A program made the translations under genes and the position numbers. Positions 25,489-35,855 of a stretch of DNA of 64,000 bases are shown here, piece after piece. How positions within the stretch are numbered: the first letter of the stretch is position 1; every line of letters starts with the position of its first letter. This DNA is from Streptomyces tanashiensis. GTDB lineage: Bacteria > Actinomycetota > Actinomycetes > Streptomycetales > Streptomycetaceae. The notes beneath the pieces were generated by a model. It ran no database searches and was not told where the DNA came from. It worked only from the letters and a program-made list of their open reading frames with translations. Where the stretch lies: the NCBI RefSeq assembly GCF_014648895.1, contig NZ_BMRZ01000003.1, positions 496,001 through 560,000 of the forward strand, written 5' to 3'.

Positions 25489-28400
25489 ATGTTGAAGAAG
25501 CAGTGGGCGCGTCAGCGTGCCCGCAGCTCGACGATCGCCTTGTCGGCAATCGTCATGGCGCTGGGTCTCCCGGCGCCCGCGGTCCAGGCGACCGCACCGT
25601 CGGTCGCGACGACGACCGACCAGAACGACAGGCTCGACGAAGGTCACCGCGCACTCGCGGAGGCCAAGAAGTCGGGTGAGCGCGTAGAGGTCCAGGGCGA
25701 GCGCTCCGAGCGGACCACGGTGTTCGCCAATCCGGACGGCTACACGTTCACGCTGGAGCAGTCCTCCGTCCCCGTCCGGGTCACCAAGCCCGGCGGAGGC
25801 TGGCAGAAGCCGGACGCCACGCTCGTCCGCCGCTCCGACGGCTCGATCGGGCCCAAGGCCGCCTCGGCGGTCATGACCTTCTCGCGCGGCGGTTCCGCGG
25901 ATCCGCTCGTCTCGATCGAGGAGCAGGGGCGTTCCCTGGAGCTCGACTGGCAGGGCACCCTGCCGGCGCCGTCCATCGACGGCAGCAGCGCCCTCTACCG
26001 CGAGGTGCTCCCGGGCGTCGACCTGAAGGTCACCGCCACCGTCGAGAGCTTCCAGCACGTGCTGGTCGTCAAGACGCCGAAGGCGGCGGCCAACCCGAAG
26101 CTGAAGCAGCTCACCTTCGGACTCAAGGCCAAGGGCCTGGACGTCCGCAAGGGCGCGGCGGGCAACCTCAGCGCAGTGGACGAAACCGGCAAGACGGTTT
26201 TCCGCGCCCCGCCGGCGCAGATGTGGAACTCGGCAGGTTCGTCCGCCGCTGTCCCGGCCGCCAAGCAGAAGCAGGCGCCGGCCGCGGACGGACAGCCCTC
26301 GGGCTCGGACGCTTCCCGCATCGAGCGCGCCCCGTCCGGCAAGGGCCTCGCCCCCGGCCAGGGCGACAAGGTCTCCCGCATGCAGGTCAAGCTCGACAAG
26401 GGCTCGCTGTCGGTCGTCCCGGACGCGGCCATGCTCGCCACGAGCGACGCCTCCGCCTTCCCCCTCTTCATCGACCCGACGGTCACATGGGGCGAGTCGG
26501 AGCGCACGCTGCTGCGCAGCGACGGCTACGAGTCGTACGCCTGGGGCAACGGTGACGACAACCGCGGCCAGGGCGTCGGCGAGTGCGGCAGCTGGAACGG
26601 CTACTACTGCGGCCCCGGCTACGTGCAGCGCCTGTACTTCGAGTTCGCCCCCGACCAGCTCAAGGGCAAGCGCGTCCTCGACGCGACCTTCGCCGTGACC
26701 GAGCCGTGGGCCTTCCAGTGCGACCCGCGCACGGTCGACCTGGTCCGTACCGACAACATCTCCTCCGCCACGACCTGGGCCAGCCGGCCCAAGGAACTGG
26801 ACTGGATGGTCGACCGGTCCGTGTCCGCCGGCCGCGGTTCGCTCTGCGACCCGGACTCCCCGGACGCGCCGATCGAGTTCAACGACAACCCGGAAGAGAC
26901 CAACGAGAACCTCCTTCCGACCGTCGCCTCCTTCGCGGCGGGCAACTTCTCGCGGCTCACGCTCGAACTGCGCGCCCACGACGAGGGCGACACGTCGGCG
27001 TGGAAGCGGTTCAGGAACGACGCCGTCCTCCGCGTCAACTACGTCGCCTACCCGGCGAAGCCGACCGGCGTCGGCATCGTGGGTGGATCCGGCACCGTGT
27101 GCAGCACCAACTCGGCGGACCCGACGATCGTCTCGGACCCGACCCCGACGCTGAACTCGACGCCGCAGACCGCGGCGGGCGGTGAGGCGGGAGCCAAGCT
27201 CAAGGCCTGGTTCCGCATCGAGACGCAGGCCGCGAACGGCACCTGGTCCGGCTCCGGCATCGCCAGCCCGGCCGGCACCGGCTTCGTCGGCGACAACGTC
27301 AAGGTGACGCACTCCTGGGGGACCAACCTCGCCGAGGGTCCGCTGCACCGCTACGTCTCCCTGACGCAGGTGTACTACGACAACGGCACGCACGCGTCCT
27401 CCTCGAGCTACACCTCCTACTGCTACTTCAAGGTCGACCCGACCGCGCCCAAGGCGCCCAAGGTCACCTTCGACGGTCCCTACGTCGAGTGCCTGCCCAA
27501 CGACTGCCCGGCCGCCGGTGCTCCCGGCATGGCCGGTGGCTTCACCTTCGGCCCCGCCGCCGGAGACACCAACAAGCAGTACGAGTACCGGCTGGCCCCC
27601 ACCTCCACCACGTGGACCACACTCGCCGCCGGCGTCCTGAAGGCGACCGTCAAGCCCTCGGCAGCCGGCACGTACACCCTGGAGGTCCGCGCGAAGGACA
27701 CCCTCGGACGCGCGGGTGCCCCCAAGGCCGTCCTGTTCAAGGTCGGCAACGGTGAAGAGGCCGTCGGTCGCTGGAGCTTCAACGAGGCCACCGGCGCGGC
27801 TGTCGACAGCGCCCCGATCGGCGGTGCCTCCGACGCGACGCTGACCGGCCCCGTGAACCGGGACGACCGCGGCCGCCGCGGGTTCATCACGCACGACGCG
27901 AACGGCGAGCCGCTCGCGACGCCGGTGACGGACAAGGGACTCAACCTCGCCGGCACCACCGGCTACGCCTCCACCGACGGCCCCGTCGTCGGCACCGGTT
28001 CGTCCTACACCGTCTCCACCTGGGTACGACTGGACGACGGCAGCCGCAACAACACGGCCCTGGGCCAGGACGGCACCATGGCAGGCGGCTGGTACAGCGC
28101 CTTCTACCTCGGCTACCGGGCGGACTCCAAGAAGTGGGAGCTGCGCACCTCGCCGAAGGACGCGACGGACGGCGACATCAGCAACCAGATCGTCCAGTCC
28201 AAGCGCCCCGCGGTCGTCGGCGCCTGGACCCACCTGGCCGCCGTGTACGACAACAACGCCAAGGCGATCAAGCTCTACGTCAACGGCGAGCTCCAGGGCA
28301 CCCGCACGGTCGTCCAGTCGTGGACGTCCACCGGCAAGTTCCAGATCGGCCGCGTCTGGTGGCGTGGCGCGTACTACGACTACTGGAAGGGCTCGATCGA

Positions 28401-29178
28401 CGAGGTCGCCGCCTGGCAGCGCGCCCTGATCGACTCCGAGGTGGCCGAGGAGGCGCGGCTGACGATGCCCGGCGGCATGACCGGAGTGGAGCTCGTCGGC
28501 AGCTGGTCCGCCTCCAACACCTCCGGCACCACCGTCTCCGACCCGGACTCGGGCTACGGGCGCGTGATGACGCTGGCGGGCGGCGCGGCCCTCGTGGGCG
28601 AGGAGATCGTCCTCGACGGCGTGGACGACGCGGCGACCGTCACCGGTCCCGTCATCGACGACACGGGCTCGTTCACGGTGTCGACGCAGGTCGCGCTGGA
28701 CCGCGCCAAGGTCCTCGCGAAGGGCGTCGGCTACACGGGACAGGTCGTCGGCCAGCGCACGGCTGACGGCTCCTCCTGGGGCCTGTGGTTCAAGACCACC
28801 GGCACCAAGACCGTCCTCAACGAGGAGACCCTCGAAGAGGAGACCGTTCCGGTCGGCTACTGGTTCTTCGGCCGGCTCAACACCGACGGCACCTTCTCCG
28901 CGGTGCAGTCGGACGCGGAAGCGGTCCTCGGCGCCACCGTCCGCCTCACAGGCATCTTCGACGCCCAGAGCGGTGAGATCGCCCTCCGGGTCGGCACCTC
29001 GCAGAACGGCGACTGGGAGAAGTACACCGCCCAGGCCGGCACGGGCGAGCTGGCCGTCGGCAAGGGCATGACCGGTGGGCTGTGGAAGCACTTCCTGCCC
29101 GCCAGCGTCACCGACGTACGGATCTGGGCCGGTGCCATGAACAACGAGAACCAGATCGAGGCTCAGGTCGGCTCCTGA
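25489..29178 (+). CDS. Secreted multidomain LamG (concanavalin A-like) protein
   Basis: A 1229-residue exported protein. ATG 25489 follows AGGGG by five bases; GTG 25483 is an alternative. The signal peptide covers about residues 1-36, ending near PAPAVQA. The N-terminal 500 residues form beta-rich modules including LFIDPTVTWGESERTLLRSD and a YLEFAPDQLKGK-like stretch. A fibronectin-like spacer is followed by LamG 1 (about 759-992; WSFNEATGAAVDSA, WTHLAAVYDNNAKAIKLYVN) and a second, more divergent LamG fold (about 1000-1229). Such proteins sit next to RHS genes in Streptomyces and probably act on the cell surface with them. No sortase signal is visible. Confidence 0.88.
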   Translation: MLKKQWARQRARSSTIALSAIVMALGLPAPAVQATAPSVATTTDQNDRLDEGHRALAEAKKSGERVEVQGERSERTTVFANPDGYTFTLEQSSVPVRVTKPGGGWQKPDATLVRRSDGSIGPKAASAVMTFSRGGSADPLVSIEEQGRSLELDWQGTLPAPSIDGSSALYREVLPGVDLKVTATVESFQHVLVVKTPKAAANPKLKQLTFGLKAKGLDVRKGAAGNLSAVDETGKTVFRAPPAQMWNSAGSSAAVPAAKQKQAPAADGQPSGSDASRIERAPSGKGLAPGQGDKVSRMQVKLDKGSLSVVPDAAMLATSDASAFPLFIDPTVTWGESERTLLRSDGYESYAWGNGDDNRGQGVGECGSWNGYYCGPGYVQRLYFEFAPDQLKGKRVLDATFAVTEPWAFQCDPRTVDLVRTDNISSATTWASRPKELDWMVDRSVSAGRGSLCDPDSPDAPIEFNDNPEETNENLLPTVASFAAGNFSRLTLELRAHDEGDTSAWKRFRNDAVLRVNYVAYPAKPTGVGIVGGSGTVCSTNSADPTIVSDPTPTLNSTPQTAAGGEAGAKLKAWFRIETQAANGTWSGSGIASPAGTGFVGDNVKVTHSWGTNLAEGPLHRYVSLTQVYYDNGTHASSSSYTSYCYFKVDPTAPKAPKVTFDGPYVECLPNDCPAAGAPGMAGGFTFGPAAGDTNKQYEYRLAPTSTTWTTLAAGVLKATVKPSAAGTYTLEVRAKDTLGRAGAPKAVLFKVGNGEEAVGRWSFNEATGAAVDSAPIGGASDATLTGPVNRDDRGRRGFITHDANGEPLATPVTDKGLNLAGTTGYASTDGPVVGTGSSYTVSTWVRLDDGSRNNTALGQDGTMAGGWYSAFYLGYRADSKKWELRTSPKDATDGDISNQIVQSKRPAVVGAWTHLAAVYDNNAKAIKLYVNGELQGTRTVVQSWTSTGKFQIGRVWWRGAYYDYWKGSIDEVAAWQRALIDSEVAEEARLTMPGGMTGVELVGSWSASNTSGTTVSDPDSGYGRVMTLAGGAALVGEEIVLDGVDDAATVTGPVIDDTGSFTVSTQVALDRAKVLAKGVGYTGQVVGQRTADGSSWGLWFKTTGTKTVLNEETLEEETVPVGYWFFGRLNTDGTFSAVQSDAEAVLGATVRLTGIFDAQSGEIALRVGTSQNGDWEKYTAQAGTGELAVGKGMTGGLWKHFLPASVTDVRIWAGAMNNENQIEAQVGS

Positions 29179-29296
29179 CCGGAACCGGCCTCGTCGGGCC
29201 GGGCGGCACCGCTGGCGCGGTGGTGCCCGGCCCGACCTCTGTCACGGGCGCACCGCGCCCCGTTCACACTTCGTCAAAGGGTGGGGAAGAGTATCT

Positions 29297-32200
29297 GTGG
29301 TAATCGGCGTGGATAGTTCGGAATCACGGCAGGGCAGAGCCCGCCGCAGGCGCCGCCGTGCGCTCGTGGTGCTGCCGCTCACCGTGGCGCTCTCGATACC
29401 GATCGGTCTCACACCGGTCGTGGCCGCCGACGGCGGGAAGGGCGGTCTCGGTCGCCCCGACCTGCCCCAGCAGCGGGTCAGCAAGGTCGCTCCCGTCGCC
29501 GGTCTCGGAGCCAGGAAGGCCCGCGAACAGGTCGCCAAGGACCTGCGGGACAACACCGCCCAGGCGCTGCGCGCCCGTGGCGAGCAGCAGCGCGGAGGCG
29601 TCTGGCCGAAGTCCGGCGCGGCCGACCTGACGCTCTCCGGCACCGCGGTCAACGCCTCCCCGGGAGGCCTCCCCGTCAGCCTCGTCCCCGCCGGCGGCAA
29701 GGCCGGGGTCCAGGCGGGCACGGATGCCACGGTCACGGTCCTCGACCAGTCGGCGGCGGACAGGCTCGGCATCGCCGGCGTCGTCCTCACCGCGGAGACC
29801 GCCAAGGCCGGCAAGGCCCGTATCGGCGTCGACTACGGTGCCTTCGCCTCCGCCATCGGCGGCGGCTGGTCCGGCCGCCTGCACCTCGTCCAGCTTCCGG
29901 CGTGCGCCCTGACCACGCCCCAGAAGGCGGAGTGCCGGACCCAGACCCCGCTCGCCTCGCACAACGACGCGGCCGGACAGGTCGTCTCGGCGGAGATCCC
30001 TCTCGCCGCCACACCCACCGGCCCCGCGACCCAGCTCGCGACGGCTTCCACGGCCGGCGCCACGGTGATGGCGCTGACCGCCTCCGGCGGCCAGTCGGGG
30101 AAGGGCACGGGCGACTACAGCGCGACGCCGCTGGCATCCTCGTCCTCGTGGGCGGCGGGCAACAACTCCGGTTCTTTCGGATGGACCTACGGGTTCGCCC
30201 TGCCGGCGGCGGCGGCGGGCCCCGCGCCGTCCTTCACCCTCTCCTACGACTCGGGGAGCATCGACGGTCGCACCGCCACGACCAACAACCAGCCCACCTC
30301 GGTGGGTGAGGGGTTCTCCCTGACCGAGTCGTACGTCGAGCGGTCGTACGGCAGCTGTGACGACGACGGCCAGGCGGACGTCTTCGACCGCTGCTGGCTG
30401 TACGACAACGCGCGTCTCGTGCTCAACGGCAAGTCCTCCCGCCTGGTGAAGACCGCCACGGCCGGGGTCTGGAAGCTGGAGAACGACGACGCCTCGAAGG
30501 TGACCCGCCTCACCGGCGCCACCAACGGCGACGACGACGGCGAGTACTGGACGGTCGTCACCGGCGACGGTACGAAGTACGTCTTCGGCCAGGACAAGCT
30601 CGACGGGGCCACCACCCAGCGCACCAACTCGACCTGGACCGTGCCCGTCTTCGGCGACGACAGCGGTGAGCCCGGCTACAGCGCCGGCACCAGCTTCGCC
30701 GGCCGTTCCGTGCCCCAGGCCTGGCGCTGGAACCTCGACTACGTCGAGGACACCCAGGGCAACGCCGCGACCTACTGGTACGCCAAGGACGCGAACTACT
30801 ACAAGAAGAACAAGGGCACCAAGGCGGATGCCGAGTACATCCGCAGCGGACGACTGACGGAGGTCAAGTACGGCCTGCGCAAGGGTGCCCTCTTCACCGA
30901 CGACGCGGATGCCAAGGTGGCCTTCGGCTACGCCGAGCGCTGCACGGCGGCGGACTGCACGTCGCTGACGAAGGCGACGGCCGACAACTGGCCGGACGTG
31001 CCCTTCGACGCGATCTGCGCCAAGGACTCCACCGAGTGCCTCTCCGACTCTCCGGCGTTCTTCACGCGGAAGCGGCTCACGAGCATCAGCACCTCCTCCT
31101 GGAACGCGGCCACCAGCGTGTACGACCCCGTCGACACGTGGGAGTTCGGCCAGCAGTTCCTCGACGGCGGCGACATCGGTGACACCTCCGACCAGGTCCT
31201 GGCGCTGCAGAGCATCAAGCGGACGGCCAAGGCCGGCACCGCCATCGAGATGAACCCGGTGTCGTTCACGTACCAGATGCGACCGAACCGCGTGGACGGC
31301 ACGGACGACATCCTCCCGCTGACCCGCCCCCGGATCTCCACGATCACCTCGGAGACCGGCGCGATCACCACGGTCGCCCTGTCGGCCCCGGAATGCGTCC
31401 GCAGCCAGGTGCTCACCGCACCGCAGGACTCCAACACCCGTAGCTGCTACCCGCAGTACTGGAACATCAACGGCGCTCAGAACGCGTCCGTCGACTGGTT
31501 CCACAAGTACCGCGTCCTCAGCGTGCTCACCTCCGACCCGGCCGGTCAGAACGACGCCGTCGAGAACGAGTACGTCTACAGCGGCGCCGCCTGGCACTAC
31601 AACGACGACCCCTTCACCAAGAAGGCCGAGCGGACCTGGTCCGACTGGCGCGGCTACCGCGAGGTCACCGTCTACAAGGGGTCGCGCAACGTCACCCCAC
31701 GCTCCAAGACGGTCTCCCTCTACATGCAGGGCATGCACGGGGACAAGAACAAGGACAACACCACCAAGTCCGTGTCGGTCGCCCCGCTGAACCAGCCGGC
31801 CATCGGCGTCGCCGCCGTCCAGGACAGCGACGTCCACTCGGGGACGCTGCGCGAGCAGGTCACCTACGACGGCGCGACGGCGATCTCGGCCACGGTCACC
31901 GACCCCTGGTCGCAGGAGACCGCCCGACAGACGGACGTGCCGGACTCGGGCGATCACGTGGCCCGCTTCTCCCGGACGAAGAAGACCACGAACTACACCC
32001 ATCTGACCGCCGCGGGAACGTGGCGCTCGGGCGCCGTCGAAACCATCGACTTCGACGACAAGGGCCGTACCGTCAAGAGCCTCGACTCCGGGGACCTCGG
32101 CAAGACCGGCGACGAGACCTGCACGCAGACCTGGTACGCCGACAACGACACCGCAGGCCTGAACAGCCTCGTCTCCCGTGTGCGCACGGTGGCCCTGGGC

Positions 32201-35200
32201 TGCTCGTTCACGGAGGCCGACCTGAAGCTGGAGGCCGCCGACGGCACCCGCGGCAACGTCCTCTCGGACACGGCGACCGCCTACGACGACCTGGCGTGGT
32301 CGACCACGATGAAGCCGACGAAGGGCCTCGCGACCTGGACCAGCCGCGCGAAGGCGTACGGCACCGGTGGAGCGGTCACCTGGGACACCGGCACCACGAG
32401 GGCCTACGACACGCTCGGCCGGCCCACCAAGGTCACCGACGCCGCGGGCAACGCGACGACCACGGCGTACACGCCCGTCGACGCGGGCCCGCTGACCAAG
32501 ACGGTCAGCACCAACGCCAAGGCCCACCAGACCGTCACGTTCCTCGACCCGCGCCGCATGGTGCCGCTGCGCACCTACGACGCGAACCTGAAGAAGACGG
32601 AGTTCGCCTACGACGCGCTGGGCCGTCTGACCGACGTCTGGCTGCCCAACCGTGCGCGCGGCACCCAGAGCCCCAACAGCAGGTTCGCCTACAACCTCAG
32701 CAACACCAAGCAGTCCTGGGTCTCCACGTCGACCCTGAAGGCCGACGGCGAGTCGTACAGGACCAGCTACGCGATCTACGACTCGCAGCTGCGTCCGCTG
32801 CAGACGCAGATGCCGACCCCGCAGGGCGGCCGGATCCTGACGGACACCCGCTACGACACGCGCGGCCTGGCGTACGAGACGTACTCGGACATCTTCGACA
32901 CGACCAGCACCCCGAACAGCACCTACACGCGGGCCGAGTACGGAGAGGCACCCAAGCAGGGCCTCGCGGTGTTCGACGGCGCCGAGCGGGTCGTCTCCAG
33001 CAGCCTGCTCGTCTTCGGCGTGAACAAGTCGGCGGTCACCACCAGCTACACCGGTGACTCGGTGGCGACCACGGCGCTCGCCGGTGGATCGGCGACCCGT
33101 ACGATCACCGATGCCCGCGGCCGGACCACCGAGACCCGCGCCTACGCCGGGTCCAGCCCCGCCGACACCGAGTACGGGGCCACGCTCGGCTCCTCGTACA
33201 CCTCGACGAAGTTCCAGTACGCCCTGGACGGCAAGCAGACCCGGGTCACCGGCCCGGACGGCGCCTCGTGGACGTACTCGTACGACCTGTTCGGCCGCCA
33301 GAAGAAGGCGGGCGACCCGGACAAGGGCGACACCCTCACGGATTACGACGCCGTCGACCGGCCGGTGAAGACCACGGCGGGCGGAAAGTCCGTCGTCACC
33401 GCCTACGACTCGATCAACCGTCCCACGGCCACCTGGTCCGGTACGGCGACACCCGCCAACCTGCTCACGAAGCGCACGTACGACGCACCGGCCAAGGGCC
33501 TCCCGGCCACCTCGACCCGCTATGTCGGTGGCGAGACCGGGGCGGCCTACACCAAGGCCTTCACCGAGTACGACGCGCTGAGCCGCCCGACGGCCACGGA
33601 GCTGACGCTCCCGGCCACGGACCCCATCACGGCGTCGGTCCCCGGAGGCAAGCTCTCGTACACCACGGCGTACCGCATCGACGGGACGACGGACAGCGTG
33701 TCCGAGCCCGCCCTGGGCGGGCTCGCGGCCGAGACGATCAAGTTCGGCTACGGCGACCTCGGTCAGGTCACCTCGGTCAAGGGGCTCACCGGCTACCTGC
33801 AGAACGCCGACTACTCCGCGACCGCCCAGCTCCAGCAGCTCACCCTCGGCATGGGCGGCACCGGTGACCGGAACGTCTACGTCACCAACACCTACGAGCC
33901 CGGCACCGGTCGTCTGACCAACAGCAACGTCACGGACCAGACGCACCCGTACATGCTGCAGGACCTCAACTACACCTTCGACCAGGCCGGCAACGTCACC
34001 TCGATCACCGACCCCACCGTCCTCGGCGGCACCACCAGCGCCGAGACCCAGTGCTTCGCCTATGACGGCCACCGCCGCCTCGTCGAAGCCTGGACCCCCG
34101 CGTCCCAGAAGTGCGCCGACACCCGGGACGCGAACAAGCTGTCCGGCCCGGCGCCGTACTGGACGTCGTACACGTACAACCAGGGGGGCCAGCGGGAGAC
34201 CGAGACCCAGCACGCCGCCGCGGGCAACACCACGACGACGTACTGCTACACCCCCGCCGCGCAGCCGCACGCCCTGCGCTTCACCACGACCCGCACCGAG
34301 TGCGGCACGGCCGACCCGGCCCAGGACAGGGTCTACGGCTACGACGGCACCGGAAACACCACCAAGCGCCCGGGCGCCACGGGCCGGCAGGACCTCGTGT
34401 GGTCCGAGGAGGGGCAGCTCGGCACGCTCACCGAGAGCGGCAGGAAGACCGGCTACCTCTACGACGCAGACGGCGAGCTGCTGGTCCGCACCACGGACGG
34501 CGGCGAGCAGGTCCTCTACGCGGGTGCCACCGAGCTGCACGTCCGTACCGACAAGTCGGCGTGGGCTCAGCGCACCTACGGCACCGAGGACATGACGGTC
34601 GCCGTCCGCACGAACGAGAGCGGGCAGAACAAGCTGTTCTTCCTCGCCGGCGATCACCATGAGACCCAGAGCCTCAGCGTCTCCGCCGACGCGTCGCAGA
34701 CGGTGACCAAGCGCCGTCTCGCCCCCTTCGGAGGGACCCGCGGCGGCTCGGTCGGCACGTGGCCGACCGACAAGGGATTCCTGGGCATGACCAGTGACGC
34801 CACCACCGGGCTCACCCACGTCGGTGCGCGGGAGTACGACCCGGTCATCGGGCAGTTCATCAGCGTCGACCCGCTCCTGGAGCCGTACAGGCCGCAGACG
34901 CTCAACGGCTACAGCTACAGCATCAACAACCCCGTGACCTTCTCCGACCCCACGGGCGAGGCGTACGAGGAGTGCCGCAGCGGTCAGTACACCTGCACCT
35001 TCGGAAGCAAGGGCGAGCTCAAGAACGTCGACTACGGGAAGAACTACGAGAAGGTGACGGCCGCGGTCGGCGGCACGCTCGCCCCCGGGTACGTCAAGGA
35101 GAAGCAGCGGGTCCAGCAGGCCTGCGCCAAGGACCCCGACTGCAAGGACGCGGGCTACGGCGGCGGGCGGAGCATGGCCGACATCGAGGCGGAGCGGGCG

Positions 35201-35755
35201 GCGGCCGCCGCCGCTGCCGCCGCGGCGGAGAAGCGCCAGAAGGCCGGCGTCCTCCGGAACCTGGTCAGCGGAAACTTCAACGACGCCTGGGACAACTTCG
35301 TCGAAGAGCAGTGGACGAACAAGTACGCCAGCCTGGACTGGTGGAAGCACAGCGGCGTGGACAAACTCGTCACCTTGGCCGCGGTGGCCGGTACCGCCGC
35401 GTGCATCGCCTCGGTCGCCTGCGGTGCGGGCCTGTTCGTGGTCGGCGCGGGCGCGCTGTTCGTCGCCGGCCTGGGCGCCCACATGGCCGTCGCCTCCGAG
35501 GAGGACCGGAAGAAGGGGGCCACGCAGTACCTGCTCCCCACAGCGAAGGCGGAAGCGAAGGGAATCATCCTGGGAGCCACCTTCGGGCGAGGAATGCTGG
35601 GGGCCCTGTGGAAGGGGCCGAAGCCGGTGAACATGTATCCGCAGCGCCTCGGGAGCAGGCGGGGCTATGACCCGCTCTTCGCGGGCCTCGGACGCCTTCA
35701 GTTCAAGGAGTACAGGGGCCGTCTCGGTTCCTTCTTCAAGGACCTGATGCTCTAG
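29297..35755 (+). CDS. RHS/YD-repeat polymorphic toxin-type protein
   Basis: A 2152-residue exported protein from GTG 29297. The N-terminus is strongly basic (RRRRRR) followed by a signal helix ending near VVAADG. YD repeats run from about residue 1000, for example YDALGRLTDVWLP and YDLFGRQKKAGDPDKGDTLT, and end in the RHS core GAREYDPVIGQFISVDPLL ... NGYSYSINNPV ... DPTG (Asp1884). In this class the chain after DPTG is the variable effector. Here it is 269 residues: Cys-rich start, charged linker, Ala-rich helix, hydrophobic segment (about 2030-2070) and a basic tail. I recognise no nuclease or deaminase motif. It follows the LamG gene by 118 bp. Confidence 0.92.
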   Translation: MVIGVDSSESRQGRARRRRRRALVVLPLTVALSIPIGLTPVVAADGGKGGLGRPDLPQQRVSKVAPVAGLGARKAREQVAKDLRDNTAQALRARGEQQRGGVWPKSGAADLTLSGTAVNASPGGLPVSLVPAGGKAGVQAGTDATVTVLDQSAADRLGIAGVVLTAETAKAGKARIGVDYGAFASAIGGGWSGRLHLVQLPACALTTPQKAECRTQTPLASHNDAAGQVVSAEIPLAATPTGPATQLATASTAGATVMALTASGGQSGKGTGDYSATPLASSSSWAAGNNSGSFGWTYGFALPAAAAGPAPSFTLSYDSGSIDGRTATTNNQPTSVGEGFSLTESYVERSYGSCDDDGQADVFDRCWLYDNARLVLNGKSSRLVKTATAGVWKLENDDASKVTRLTGATNGDDDGEYWTVVTGDGTKYVFGQDKLDGATTQRTNSTWTVPVFGDDSGEPGYSAGTSFAGRSVPQAWRWNLDYVEDTQGNAATYWYAKDANYYKKNKGTKADAEYIRSGRLTEVKYGLRKGALFTDDADAKVAFGYAERCTAADCTSLTKATADNWPDVPFDAICAKDSTECLSDSPAFFTRKRLTSISTSSWNAATSVYDPVDTWEFGQQFLDGGDIGDTSDQVLALQSIKRTAKAGTAIEMNPVSFTYQMRPNRVDGTDDILPLTRPRISTITSETGAITTVALSAPECVRSQVLTAPQDSNTRSCYPQYWNINGAQNASVDWFHKYRVLSVLTSDPAGQNDAVENEYVYSGAAWHYNDDPFTKKAERTWSDWRGYREVTVYKGSRNVTPRSKTVSLYMQGMHGDKNKDNTTKSVSVAPLNQPAIGVAAVQDSDVHSGTLREQVTYDGATAISATVTDPWSQETARQTDVPDSGDHVARFSRTKKTTNYTHLTAAGTWRSGAVETIDFDDKGRTVKSLDSGDLGKTGDETCTQTWYADNDTAGLNSLVSRVRTVALGCSFTEADLKLEAADGTRGNVLSDTATAYDDLAWSTTMKPTKGLATWTSRAKAYGTGGAVTWDTGTTRAYDTLGRPTKVTDAAGNATTTAYTPVDAGPLTKTVSTNAKAHQTVTFLDPRRMVPLRTYDANLKKTEFAYDALGRLTDVWLPNRARGTQSPNSRFAYNLSNTKQSWVSTSTLKADGESYRTSYAIYDSQLRPLQTQMPTPQGGRILTDTRYDTRGLAYETYSDIFDTTSTPNSTYTRAEYGEAPKQGLAVFDGAERVVSSSLLVFGVNKSAVTTSYTGDSVATTALAGGSATRTITDARGRTTETRAYAGSSPADTEYGATLGSSYTSTKFQYALDGKQTRVTGPDGASWTYSYDLFGRQKKAGDPDKGDTLTDYDAVDRPVKTTAGGKSVVTAYDSINRPTATWSGTATPANLLTKRTYDAPAKGLPATSTRYVGGETGAAYTKAFTEYDALSRPTATELTLPATDPITASVPGGKLSYTTAYRIDGTTDSVSEPALGGLAAETIKFGYGDLGQVTSVKGLTGYLQNADYSATAQLQQLTLGMGGTGDRNVYVTNTYEPGTGRLTNSNVTDQTHPYMLQDLNYTFDQAGNVTSITDPTVLGGTTSAETQCFAYDGHRRLVEAWTPASQKCADTRDANKLSGPAPYWTSYTYNQGGQRETETQHAAAGNTTTTYCYTPAAQPHALRFTTTRTECGTADPAQDRVYGYDGTGNTTKRPGATGRQDLVWSEEGQLGTLTESGRKTGYLYDADGELLVRTTDGGEQVLYAGATELHVRTDKSAWAQRTYGTEDMTVAVRTNESGQNKLFFLAGDHHETQSLSVSADASQTVTKRRLAPFGGTRGGSVGTWPTDKGFLGMTSDATTGLTHVGAREYDPVIGQFISVDPLLEPYRPQTLNGYSYSINNPVTFSDPTGEAYEECRSGQYTCTFGSKGELKNVDYGKNYEKVTAAVGGTLAPGYVKEKQRVQQACAKDPDCKDAGYGGGRSMADIEAERAAAAAAAAAAEKRQKAGVLRNLVSGNFNDAWDNFVEEQWTNKYASLDWWKHSGVDKLVTLAAVAGTAACIASVACGAGLFVVGAGALFVAGLGAHMAVASEEDRKKGATQYLLPTAKAEAKGIILGATFGRGMLGALWKGPKPVNMYPQRLGSRRGYDPLFAGLGRLQFKEYRGRLGSFFKDLML

Positions 35756-35766
35756 GAAAGCGAACT

Positions 35767-35800
35767 GACGGGCCCCGGGTCGGACGACCCGGGGCCCGTC
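35767..35800 (+). terminator. Terminator of the RHS gene
   Basis: A perfect 15-bp inverted repeat (35767-35781 with 35786-35800), GGAC loop, followed by TCCTTC, 12 bp after the RHS stop. Confidence 0.88.
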
Positions 35801-35855
35801 TCCTTCAGCCGTCAGGTATACGCTCATCGCTCCTTCGACCCGGTGGAAGCTACAC

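Noticed and set aside
25477..29091. A 1204-residue antisense frame over the LamG gene
   Set aside because: Shadow of the LamG gene, no recognisable domain, no start signals.
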